Shown in pieces: positions 18,148 to 26,024 of a stretch of DNA of 64,000 nt. The notes under the pieces were generated by a model that worked only from the letters and a program-made list of their open reading frames with translations, was not told the origin of the DNA and did not search any database. The first letter of the stretch is position 1. The number at the start of each line of letters is the position of its first letter. Source of the stretch: Streptomyces sp. RKAG290 (GTDB taxonomy: Bacteria; Actinomycetota; Actinomycetes; Streptomycetales; Streptomycetaceae); NCBI RefSeq assembly GCF_023701695.1, contig NZ_JAJOZC010000001.1, positions 6,943,894 through 7,007,893 of the forward strand. The letters run 5' to 3'. Both the position numbers and the translations under genes were made by a program.

Positions 18148-18680
18148 GGAGGGGTCTCCTGCTCTCTGCCGGCCGTGCGGGGACTCCGGCTCGGGGAAGG
18201 CGCATGACACGTGCGGGCTGCCAAGACGCTCCGGCGGGGGACGGATACCGGGACGCGCCCATGGCAAGGAGCGCCGTCGCGACCCGGCGGGCTGCGCGGC
18301 AACTTCTATGCAACGTTGGAAAATTGGCTACCGGCGGTATGACAGCACGGCGTCAAGCGGCTGTCCAGGGGTGCGGCAGTAACCGGTGGGGCCGCAGCCG
18401 CCGGCCGGACCCGAACAACTCCGACACATTTTGGAAACGCATCGACAACGCTCTTGCCGCCCGTGCCGCGCCGCCTATATAACGTTGTAAACCGAGCCGC
18501 CGAGAGGCCGCACAGGCTCTCACGACCGCAGTCCGTGCAGCTGGGGCCCACCCCCGTGAAGCACTCGCGGGGTCGTGAGGAATGCAGTGACATCAGCCGC
18601 CGAGCGGCCGATGCATCGTCCAGCCATGCCCGACCGCACGCCCACCAGCGTGCCGTCATCCCGCCAAGGAGCCCCCGCGC
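18148..18680. promoter_or_regulatory. Divergent promoter region with AACGTTG operators
   Basis: This 533-base gap separates the GH127 gene (minus) from the importer operon (plus). Two LacI-like sites are visible: TTCTATGCAACGTTGGAAAATT around 18304-18325 with the palindrome CAACGTTG at 18311-18318, and TATATAACGTTGTAAAC around 18476-18492. A half-site GACAACG lies at 18444-18450. The first site is about 160 bases from the GH127 start, the second about 190 bases from the importer start. No gene is supported inside the gap. Confidence 0.6.
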
Positions 18681-19766
18681 ATGATGATCCAGCGCCGAAC
18701 CCGTACCCTCGCCGTGGCCTGCCTCCTCGCCGCCACCGCCACGCTGGCCGCCTCCGGCTGCTCCAAGTCGGAGGGCTCGGACAACGCGAGCGCTGACAGC
18801 AGCCAGGGCGCCCAGGCGGCCAAGTCCCCCGAGTCCTCCTCCGGTTCCGGCTGCTCGCTGCAGACCTACGGAGCGCCGAAGCTGGACCTGAAGAACGCGG
18901 TGGTCGGCTTCTCCCAGTCGGAGAAGGAGGCCAATCCCTTCCGGATCGCCGAGACCCAGTCCATCAAGGACGAGGCCAAGAAGGTCGGCGTCAAGAAGCT
19001 GCTCACCACCAACGCCCAGTCGCAGCTGTCCAAGCAGATCAGCGACATCCAGGACATGCTGTCGCAGGGCGCCCAGTTCCTCATCGTCGCCCCGCTGAAC
19101 TCCGACGGCCTGGAGCCGGCGCTGAAGGCCGCCGCCGCCAAGAAGGTCCCGGTCCTCACCATCGACCGCAAGGTCAACTCCACCGCGTGCAAGGACTACG
19201 TGGCCTTCCTCGGCTCCGACTTCGTCGAGCAGGGCAAGCGCGCGGCGGACGCGATGATCAAGTCGACCGGCGGCAAGGGCAAGGTCGCCATCCTCCTCGG
19301 CGCGTCGGGCAACAACGTCACCACCGACCGCACCAAGGGCTTCGTCGACCAGCTCAAGGCCAAGGCCCCCGACCTGAAGATCGTCGCCCAGCAGACCGGC
19401 GAGTTCGCGCGCGACAAGGGCCAGCAGGTCATGGAGCAGCTCATCCAGTCCAAGCCCGACATCACCGCCGTCTACGCGGAGAACGACGAGATGGGCCTCG
19501 GCGCCGTCACGGCCCTGAAGGCTGCCGGCAAGAAGCCCGGCAAGGACGTCAAGATCGTCTCCGTCGACGGCACCCGCAACGCCGTCCAGGCCCTGGTCAA
19601 CGGCGAGTACAACGCCGTCATCGAGTCGAACCCGCGCTTCGGGCCGCTGGCCTTCGCGACCGCCCAGAAGTTCTACGGCGGCGAGGAGATCCCGGAGAAC
19701 GTCATCATCACCGACCGTGCCTACGACGAGTCCAACGCCAAGGCCTCGCTCGGCGGCGCGTTCTGA
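18681..19766 (+). CDS. ytfQ: Sugar ABC transporter substrate-binding lipoprotein, YtfQ-like
   Basis: This 361-residue protein is a cluster-B periplasmic-type binding protein. A lipoprotein signal ends in LAASGC with the lipidated Cys at residue 27, followed by a Ser/Gly-rich linker. The mature part resembles E. coli YtfQ, the galactofuranose-binding protein: NPFRIAETQSIKDEA, VAPLNSDGLEPALKAA, LTIDRKV, TDRTKGFVDQLK and AENDEMGLGAVTALKAAG. Residues in this family bind the furanose form of galactose or arabinose. AAGGAG at 18666-18671 supports the first of two adjacent ATGs. It heads a four-gene importer operon and is followed by a stem-loop that may raise its mRNA level over the downstream genes. 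Confidence 0.88.
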   Translation: MMIQRRTRTLAVACLLAATATLAASGCSKSEGSDNASADSSQGAQAAKSPESSSGSGCSLQTYGAPKLDLKNAVVGFSQSEKEANPFRIAETQSIKDEAKKVGVKKLLTTNAQSQLSKQISDIQDMLSQGAQFLIVAPLNSDGLEPALKAAAAKKVPVLTIDRKVNSTACKDYVAFLGSDFVEQGKRAADAMIKSTGGKGKVAILLGASGNNVTTDRTKGFVDQLKAKAPDLKIVAQQTGEFARDKGQQVMEQLIQSKPDITAVYAENDEMGLGAVTALKAAGKKPGKDVKIVSVDGTRNAVQALVNGEYNAVIESNPRFGPLAFATAQKFYGGEEIPENVIITDRAYDESNAKASLGGAF

Positions 19767-19822
19767 CCTGACCGGCACCACCTGCCCGTAGTACCCGCAG
19801 GGGCGCCGGGCGGGCAGGGACC

Positions 19823-19848
19823 GGTCGCGTACCGACCCGTACGCGACC
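19823..19848 (+). terminator. Stem-loop between binding-protein and ATPase genes
   Basis: GGTCGCGTAC and GTACGCGACC pair around a six-base loop. Such hairpins after solute-binding-protein genes often act as attenuators or mRNA 3' stabilisers, giving more binding protein than transporter. Confidence 0.5.
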
Positions 19849-19954
19849 CCCGGCCCGCGCCGGCCCCCGGTGGATCACCTGCCGCCGTGGCGCTCCCCCG
19901 TCACGGCGGCCACCGGGCCCACACCCTTGGAAGAGCGGAAGGCCAAGACCAGCC

Positions 19955-21610
19955 ATGGCACCACCCGAAGCAGTACCGCAGCCGCCGGAGCCGGCCGCCT
20001 ACGTGAAGGAGGCAGCCGCGCCTGCCGACGGCGCGGCGCAGGCAGCCGGCGCGGCCGTGCCCGTCCTGGAAGCGCGTGCGGTGAGCAAGCGCTTCCCGGG
20101 CGTCGTCGCCCTCGACGACGTCTCCTTCTCCCTGCGTGCCGGGGAGACCCACGCACTGGTGGGGGAGAACGGAGCCGGCAAGTCCACCCTGATCAAGGTG
20201 CTGACGGGCGTGTACCAGCCCGACGGGGGAGAGCTGCGACTGACCGGACAACAGGTCGCCTTCGCCCGGCCGTTCGAGGCGCAGCAGGCCGGCATCTCCA
20301 CGATCTACCAAGAGGTGAACCTCGTCCCGCTGATGAGCGTGGCGCGCAACATCTTCCTCGGCCGGGAGCCGAAGAACCGTTTCGGCCTGATCGACTTCTC
20401 CCGCATGCACCGCGAGACCACCGAACTGCTCGACGGCTTCGGGGTGCGCGTCGACCCGAAGCGGCCGCTGCACACCCTGGGCATCGGCACCCAGCAGATG
20501 GTCGCGCTGGCCCGCGCCGTCTCGGTCAACGCCCAGGTCGTCATCATGGACGAGCCCACTTCCTCGCTGGAGCCGCGCGAGGTCGAGACCCTGTTCCGGG
20601 TCATCGAGGACCTGCGTGAGCGCGGCATCGCCGTGCTCTACGTCAGCCACCGCATGGACGAGCTCTACCGGATCTGCGACCGCGTCACCGTGCTCCGCGA
20701 CGGCCGCCACATCCACACCGGTGACCTCGCCGACCTCGACCGCATGCAGCTCGTCTCGATGATGCTCGGCCGCGACATGGCCGAGGTCCGGCGCTCCGGC
20801 CTCACCAGCTTCGGCTCCGAGGGACACGACGCCTCCCGCACCCCCGTGCTCACCGCGAAGGGTCTCTCCCGCAACCACCAGCTCCACGACATATCCCTGT
20901 CGTTGTACGCCGGCGAGGTGCTCGGCCTCGGCGGTCTCCTCGGCTCCGGCCGCAGCGAGACCGCGAAGGCCCTGGCCGGTGCGCTGAGCCTGGACTCCGG
21001 CGAGATCGGGGTCGGCGGGCGCACCCTGCGCAGGCTCACCTCCGCCGGCGCCATCCGGGCCGGGATCAGCCTGCTGCCCGAGGACCGCAAGGCCGAGGGC
21101 ATCGTCCCCGGCCTCTCGGTCCGCGAGAACATCGTGCTGGCCGCGATGCCCCGCCTCTCCCGCGCAGGTGTCGTCTCCCGCGCCAAGCAGGACCGCATCG
21201 TCGACATCTTCATGAAGCGGCTGCGGATCAAGGCGGCGAGCCCCGAACAGAAGGTCGGCGAGCTCTCCGGCGGAAACCAGCAGAAGGTCCTGCTGGCCCG
21301 CTGGCTCTGCCTGGAGCCCAAGGTGCTGCTGCTTGACGAGCCCACCCGCGGCATCGACGTCGGCGCCAAGGCCGAGGTCCAGAGCCTCATCGACGACCTC
21401 GCCCGCGAGGGCCTCGCCGTCCTGCTCATCTCCTCCGACATCGAGGAACTCATCGAGGGCGCCGACCGCATCGTCGTCCTGCGCGGCGGCGCGGTCGCAG
21501 GCGAACTGGCGGGCGACGAGGTGGCCGAGAGCCACCTGCTCGAAGTGCTCGCCGACCACTCACCGGCGCCCGCAGGGAAGGCCCCGGCCGCTCAGGAGGA
21601 CCCCCGATGA
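19955..21610 (+). CDS. ytfR: Sugar ABC transporter ATPase with two nucleotide-binding domains, YtfR-like
   Basis: This 551-residue protein has the fused double ATPase layout of ribose/galactofuranose-type importers. Domain 1 (about 35-270) has Walker A GENGAGKST near residue 71, and VVIMDEPTSSLE as Walker B. Domain 2 (about 290-530) has a degenerate Walker A (LLGSGRSETAK), a signature LSGGNQQKV near residue 437 and LLLDEPTRGID. As in relatives, only one site looks fully catalytic. The N-terminus has an Ala/Pro-rich extension of about 30 residues. Its stop overlaps the next gene by four bases (ATGA), showing translational coupling to the permease. Confidence 0.93.
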   Translation: MAPPEAVPQPPEPAAYVKEAAAPADGAAQAAGAAVPVLEARAVSKRFPGVVALDDVSFSLRAGETHALVGENGAGKSTLIKVLTGVYQPDGGELRLTGQQVAFARPFEAQQAGISTIYQEVNLVPLMSVARNIFLGREPKNRFGLIDFSRMHRETTELLDGFGVRVDPKRPLHTLGIGTQQMVALARAVSVNAQVVIMDEPTSSLEPREVETLFRVIEDLRERGIAVLYVSHRMDELYRICDRVTVLRDGRHIHTGDLADLDRMQLVSMMLGRDMAEVRRSGLTSFGSEGHDASRTPVLTAKGLSRNHQLHDISLSLYAGEVLGLGGLLGSGRSETAKALAGALSLDSGEIGVGGRTLRRLTSAGAIRAGISLLPEDRKAEGIVPGLSVRENIVLAAMPRLSRAGVVSRAKQDRIVDIFMKRLRIKAASPEQKVGELSGGNQQKVLLARWLCLEPKVLLLDEPTRGIDVGAKAEVQSLIDDLAREGLAVLLISSDIEELIEGADRIVVLRGGAVAGELAGDEVAESHLLEVLADHSPAPAGKAPAAQEDPR

Positions 21611-22584
21611 CCCAGGCCACGCTCTCCACCACACCCGCCGCCCGCCCCCTGGCGCGGCTGCGCGACCCCGCCTGGTACCAGGAGTACGGCGTGTACCTCG
21701 CCGTCGCGGTGGTGCTCCTGTTCAACGCGCTGTTCACCGAGCACTTCATGACCGCGGACAACCTCCGCACCCAGCTCGTCCAGGTCGCGCCCATCGTCAT
21801 CGTCGCCCTGGGCATGGCCCTGGTGATCGGCACCGAGGGCGTCGACCTCTCCGTCGGCTCGACCATGGCGCTGGCCGCCGCGCTCCTGCCGCTCTACCTC
21901 GGCTACGGGCTGGTGGCCGCCCTCGTCATGGCCCTGCTGGCCGGAGCGCTCGTCGGCGCCGTCAACGGCACGCTCGTCTCACTCGTCGGGCTGCAGCCGA
22001 TCGTCGCCACCCTCGCGCTGTTCGTCGGCGGCCGCGGCCTGGCCCTGGTCATGGCGGACGGTCAGCTCAAGCAGATCGTCAACCCCGACCTGCTGTCGCT
22101 CGGCACCGGATCCTTCCTCGGCATCCCGCTCGTCGTGCTCATCGCCGCGGTCCTCGCGGTCGCCGTCGCCTTCCTGGTCCAGCGCACCACCTTCGGCCGC
22201 CAGGTCGTCGCGATCGGCGGCAACCGGCCCGCGGCCGCGCTCGCCGGGCTGCCCGTGCGCCGCGTACTGATCGGCGTCTACATGCTCTGCGGGGTGCTCG
22301 CCGCACTGGCCGGCATCCTCGCCACGGCCAGGCTCACCGCCAGCGACCCCTCCTCGCTCGGCACCCTCATGGAACTCTCCGCCATCACGGCGGTCGTGGT
22401 CGGCGGCACCCCGCTGAACGGCGGTTCCATCCGGGTCCTCGGCACGGTCGCCGGCGCCCTGCTGATGCAGTTGCTGCGCGCCACGCTCGTCAAGCACGAC
22501 CTGCCCGACTCCACCGCACAGATCGCCCAGGCGGCCATCATCATCGCCGCCGTCTACGTCGCCCGGGAGCGTCGGTCCCGATGA
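21607..22584 (+). CDS. ytfT: Sugar ABC transporter permease, YtfT-like
   Basis: This 325-residue membrane protein belongs to the RbsC/YtfT permease family, with about eight to ten hydrophobic segments. VIVALGMALVIGTEGVDLSVGS near residue 65 is the family signature, and VNGTLVSLVGLQPIVATLAL and ITAVVVGGTPLNGGS follow. The permease forms a heterodimer with the second permease encoded directly after it. Both its start and stop overlap neighbouring genes by ATGA, so the order ATPase, permease, permease is strictly coupled. Confidence 0.92.
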   Translation: MTQATLSTTPAARPLARLRDPAWYQEYGVYLAVAVVLLFNALFTEHFMTADNLRTQLVQVAPIVIVALGMALVIGTEGVDLSVGSTMALAAALLPLYLGYGLVAALVMALLAGALVGAVNGTLVSLVGLQPIVATLALFVGGRGLALVMADGQLKQIVNPDLLSLGTGSFLGIPLVVLIAAVLAVAVAFLVQRTTFGRQVVAIGGNRPAAALAGLPVRRVLIGVYMLCGVLAALAGILATARLTASDPSSLGTLMELSAITAVVVGGTPLNGGSIRVLGTVAGALLMQLLRATLVKHDLPDSTAQIAQAAIIIAAVYVARERRSR

Positions 22585-23642
22585 ACGAAACCTCACCTTC
22601 CCCGGTGGCCCAGGCCCCGGCACCGCGCAAGACCTCCGCAGCGGCCGGCGGCGGCGCGCCCCGCCCCGTGACCGGCGAGCCACCCGCGCTCGGACAACGG
22701 CTCGCCGAACTCCTCCAGCGTCAGGGCGTGCTCGCGGTCCTGCTCACGGTCGTGATCGCCGCGTCCTTCATCTACCCGACGTTCGCCACGCTGGACAACG
22801 CCCGCGGCGTGACCGTGCAGGCGTCGTTCCTCGCCGTGGTGGCCCTCGGCATGACCATGGTCATCATCACCGGCGGCATCGACCTGTCCGTCGGCTCCGT
22901 CTTCGCGCTGGGCGGTGTGCTTGCCGCGTGGGCCTCGCAATGGGGCTTCCTTGCCGCACTGTTCCTGCCCCTCGTGGTGTGCGGTGCGATCGGCCTGCTC
23001 AACGGCTTCCTGGTGGCGCGCGCCGGAATGGCACCGTTCATCGTCACGCTCGCCACCCTGCTCGGGGCCCGCGGCATCCTCCTGGCCTTCACCGACGAGG
23101 GCGCCACCACCTACCTGGTCCCCAAGGGATCGGCCTTCGCCGAGCTGGGGCAGGGGAGCGTGTGGGGGTTCGGCTACCCGATCCTCATCGCTGTCGTGCT
23201 GTTCGGCATCGGCGGACTGGTCCTGCAGCGCACCTCGTTCGGACAGACCCTCTTCGCCGTCGGCGGCAGCAGCGACGCGGCCACCCTGATGGGCCTGCCC
23301 GTGGCCCGTACCAAGATGCTCGTCTACACCCTCAGCGGACTGCTGGCCGGGCTCGCCGGCGCGCTCAACGCCGCCCGGCTCTCCTCCGGCGTCACCATCG
23401 TCGGCGTGGGCATGGAGCTCGACGCGATCTCCGCCGTCGTCATCGGCGGCACCCTCCTGGTCGGCGGCGCCGGATCGATCAGCGGGACGCTCTGGGGAGT
23501 ACTGCTGCTGGCCGTCATCCAGAATCTGATCAACCAGATCGGCTCGCTGAACTCCTCGTACCAGTCGGTCGTCAGCGGTGGGTTCCTTATCGTTGTCGTC
23601 GTGGCCCAGCGCTACCTCGCGCGCAGCCGCAGAAGCACCTGA
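22581..23642 (+). CDS. yjfF: Sugar ABC transporter permease, YjfF-like
   Basis: This 353-residue protein is the second channel subunit. After a soluble, Pro/Ala-rich N-terminal extension of about 40 residues come the hydrophobic segments with VVALGMTMVIITGGIDLSVG, and a C-terminal part GVGMELDAISAVVIGGTLL that closely resembles E. coli YjfF of the galactofuranose importer. Having two different permeases of exactly this pair is characteristic of the YtfQRT-YjfF system and not of ribose importers, which use one. A perfect 24-base palindrome follows the gene. Confidence 0.92.
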   Translation: MNETSPSPVAQAPAPRKTSAAAGGGAPRPVTGEPPALGQRLAELLQRQGVLAVLLTVVIAASFIYPTFATLDNARGVTVQASFLAVVALGMTMVIITGGIDLSVGSVFALGGVLAAWASQWGFLAALFLPLVVCGAIGLLNGFLVARAGMAPFIVTLATLLGARGILLAFTDEGATTYLVPKGSAFAELGQGSVWGFGYPILIAVVLFGIGGLVLQRTSFGQTLFAVGGSSDAATLMGLPVARTKMLVYTLSGLLAGLAGALNAARLSSGVTIVGVGMELDAISAVVIGGTLLVGGAGSISGTLWGVLLLAVIQNLINQIGSLNSSYQSVVSGGFLIVVVVAQRYLARSRRST

Positions 23643-23646
23643 ACCC

Positions 23647-23670
23647 GTGCCGGGGCCGCGGCCCCGGCAC
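23647..23670. terminator. Perfect 24-bp palindrome after the importer operon
   Basis: GTGCCGGGGCCG is followed directly by its complement, giving a 12-pair stem four bases past the permease stop codon. It may reduce reading into the regulator gene. Confidence 0.6.
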
Positions 23671-23739
23671 AGGTCCAGCCGAACCGGCGGAGCCGGGCCA
23701 CTGCGCTTCAACGCGCGTCAAGTCGATTCAGGGAGTGCC

Positions 23740-24774
23740 GTGGGCGTCAGCCTCAAGGACGTTGCGCAACGGGCGGGCGTATCGATCAAGACCGTGTCGA
23801 ACGTGGTGAACAACTATCAGCACGTCACACCGAAGATGCGCGCCAAGGTGCAGCAGGCCATCGACGAGCTCGGCTACCGCCCCAACCTCACCGCACGGCA
23901 CCTGCGCAAGGGCCGCACCGGCATCATCGCCCTCGCCGTCCCCGAGTTCGGCAACCCGTACTTCGCGGAGCTGGCGGGCGCGGTCGTCGACGCGGCGGCG
24001 AGGCACGACTACACCGTGCTGGTCGACCACACCGGTGGGCTGCGGGAGAAGGAGCTCCTGGTCAGCCAGGGGTTTCGGTCCCATGTGATCGACGGCCTCA
24101 TCCTCAGCCCGATCCACCTGGAGACCGAGGACCTGATGGCGCGCACCGAGACCGCGCCGCTGGTGCTGCTCGGCGAGCGCGAGTACGAGGCCCCGTACGA
24201 CCACATCGCCATCGACAACGTCGCGGCCTCCCGGGAGGCCGTCCGCCACCTCATCGACCAGGGGAACCGGCGGATCGCCTTCCTCGGCTCGCGCACCGGC
24301 CGCGAACGGCAGCCGGCCCATCTGCGGCTGCGCGGCTGGCGGGAGGAGCTCGCCGCCGCGGGCATCGAGCCCGACGAGTCGCTGGTCGTGGTCACCGACG
24401 GCTACGGCCGCGAGGACGGGGCCACCGCGATGGCCGCCCTCCTGGACCGCGGGGAGCAGCCCGACGCCGTGTTCGCGTACAACGACCTCATCGCCATCGG
24501 AGCGATGCGTACCCTCTTCGAACGGGGTCTGCGCATCCCCGAGGACGTCGCCGTCGTCGGGTTCGACAACATCGAGGAAAGCCTCTACGGAGCGACCACG
24601 CTGACCACCGTCGCCCCGGACAAGGAAGCCATCGCCCAGCTGGCCGTCGACAGCCTCGTCGAGCGCCTCTCCGGCGAACCGGTGTCCGAACCCAGGCGGC
24701 CCCGGCCCGGCTACCGGCTCGTCATCCGGGAATCCACCGTCCCCCGGCCACCCGCCGAGCGGGCCGGACCGTAG
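23740..24774 (+). CDS. LacI family transcriptional regulator of the furanose locus
   Basis: This 344-residue protein has an N-terminal LacI helix-turn-helix (DVAQRAGVSIKTVSNVVN, about residues 7-24), a hinge helix and a sugar-binding domain. FAYNDLIAIGAMRTL and VAVVGFDNIEESLYG are typical inner motifs. The GTG at 23740 follows GGGAG closely, and this start places the recognition helix at the usual position. It lies directly downstream of the importer genes and upstream of an epimerase gene. It is the natural candidate to bind the AACGTTG-type sites before the GH127, importer and perhaps PA14-GH2 genes. The inducer is inferred to be an imported pentose or hexose. Confidence 0.9.
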   Translation: MGVSLKDVAQRAGVSIKTVSNVVNNYQHVTPKMRAKVQQAIDELGYRPNLTARHLRKGRTGIIALAVPEFGNPYFAELAGAVVDAAARHDYTVLVDHTGGLREKELLVSQGFRSHVIDGLILSPIHLETEDLMARTETAPLVLLGEREYEAPYDHIAIDNVAASREAVRHLIDQGNRRIAFLGSRTGRERQPAHLRLRGWREELAAAGIEPDESLVVVTDGYGREDGATAMAALLDRGEQPDAVFAYNDLIAIGAMRTLFERGLRIPEDVAVVGFDNIEESLYGATTLTTVAPDKEAIAQLAVDSLVERLSGEPVSEPRRPRPGYRLVIRESTVPRPPAERAGP

Positions 24775-24808
24775 TGCCCCGGCCGGCACGGCCTGCTGGG
24801 CGGGGCAC
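24774..24808 (+). terminator. Weak stem-loop after the LacI gene
   Basis: GTGCCCCG and CGGGGCAC pair across a 19-base internal segment immediately after the stop codon. Confidence 0.4.
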
Positions 24809-24871
24809 CAGCGGCCGTACCCCCGGCCGTCCCTGCCCCGCCCGGCCGTCCGCTCGTCCCAAGGATCTCTG

Positions 24872-25951
24872 ATGCCTCGCCCCACCGTGAACCGCAAACC
24901 GTTCGGCGCCCATGGGCACACGGACGTCGACGTCTGGACGCTCGACTCCGGGACCGGAGTCCGGGCCGAGATCCTCACCTACGGCGGCATCCTGCACCGC
25001 CTCACCGTGCCGGACACCGCGGGAGCCACCGCCTCGGTCGTACGCTCGCTGACCGCCCTGGACGAATACACGGGCAAGAACCCGTTCTTCGGCGCCCTCA
25101 TCGGCCGCTTCGCCAACCGCATCGCGCACGGCCGCTTCACCCTCGACGGGACGGCGTACCAGGTCCCCGCCAACGACCGGGGACACGCCCTGCACGGCGG
25201 GCCCGACGGCTTCCACACCCGTGTCTGGCAGGCCGCGGGCGAGTCCACCGCCACGGCGGCGACGCTCCGGCTCACCCTGCACAGTCCCGACGGCGACATG
25301 GGATTCCCCGGTGCGCTGGACGTCACCGTCACGTACACCCTGGACGCGGCGGGCACCCTCGCCCTCGACTACACCGCGACCACGGACCGCGCCACCGTCC
25401 TCAACCTCACCAACCACGCCTACTTCGACCTCTCCGCACGGGGCGACATCCGCGGGCACACGATCCAGGTGGACGCCGACAGCTACCTCCCCGTCGACGA
25501 ACAGGGCATTCCCGAGGGCCCGGCCACGCCGGTGCACGCGACCCCGTTCGACCTCACCGCCCCGAGCACCGTCGGGGAGCGGATCACCCTCCCGGACGAA
25601 CAGCTGCGCAGGGCGGGCGGGTTCGACCACTGCTGGATCCTGCACGAGCCCGCGACACCGGGGGAGCTGCGCCGCGCCGCCCGGCTCACCGCCCCCGGGG
25701 CCGAGCGGGTCATGGAGGTGTGGACCACCGAACCCGGCATCCAGGTCTACACCGCCAACCAGCTCGACGGCACCATGGCCGCGCCCGGCGGCGGGCACCA
25801 CGACCGCCACAGCGCCGTCTGCCTGGAGACCCAGCACCTGCCCGACTCACCCAACCGCCCGAACCACCCCGGCACGGTCCTGCGCCCGGACGAGGTCTTC
25901 CGCAGCCGCACCGAGTTCAGGTTCCCGCACCTCGCCGCCGCCACGGCCTGA
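24872..25951 (+). CDS. galM: Aldose 1-epimerase (mutarotase)
   Basis: This 359-residue protein is a GalM-family mutarotase that interconverts alpha and beta anomers of aldoses. Motifs are GRFANRIAHGRF, HALHGGPDGFHTRVW with the conserved histidines, NLTNHAYFDLS with the catalytic His, and VCLETQHLPDSPNRP near the C-terminus with the catalytic Glu. AAGGAT stands a few bases before the ATG. No signal peptide is evident, so it acts in the cytoplasm. Placed after the furanose importer and its LacI regulator, it probably prepares the imported sugar for phosphorylation or isomerisation. Confidence 0.93.
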   Translation: MPRPTVNRKPFGAHGHTDVDVWTLDSGTGVRAEILTYGGILHRLTVPDTAGATASVVRSLTALDEYTGKNPFFGALIGRFANRIAHGRFTLDGTAYQVPANDRGHALHGGPDGFHTRVWQAAGESTATAATLRLTLHSPDGDMGFPGALDVTVTYTLDAAGTLALDYTATTDRATVLNLTNHAYFDLSARGDIRGHTIQVDADSYLPVDEQGIPEGPATPVHATPFDLTAPSTVGERITLPDEQLRRAGGFDHCWILHEPATPGELRRAARLTAPGAERVMEVWTTEPGIQVYTANQLDGTMAAPGGGHHDRHSAVCLETQHLPDSPNRPNHPGTVLRPDEVFRSRTEFRFPHLAAATA

Positions 25952-25969
25952 ACCGGCGGCACCGGAACG

Positions 25970-26009
25970 GGCCCGGCCCGCGGATGTCACACACTCCGCG
26001 GACCGGGCC
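25970..26009. terminator. Bidirectional stem-loop between galM and amylase genes
   Basis: GGCCCGGCCCGCGGA (25970-25984) pairs with 25995-26009 with a single mismatch around a ten-base loop, between two convergent genes. Confidence 0.75.
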
Positions 26010-26024
26010 TCCTGCCGCCGTGCG

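Noticed and set aside
23761-23775. GACGTTGCGCAACG palindrome-like sequence inside the LacI gene
   Set aside because: It encodes the conserved DVAQRA of the DNA-binding domain, so its symmetry is explained by coding constraints.
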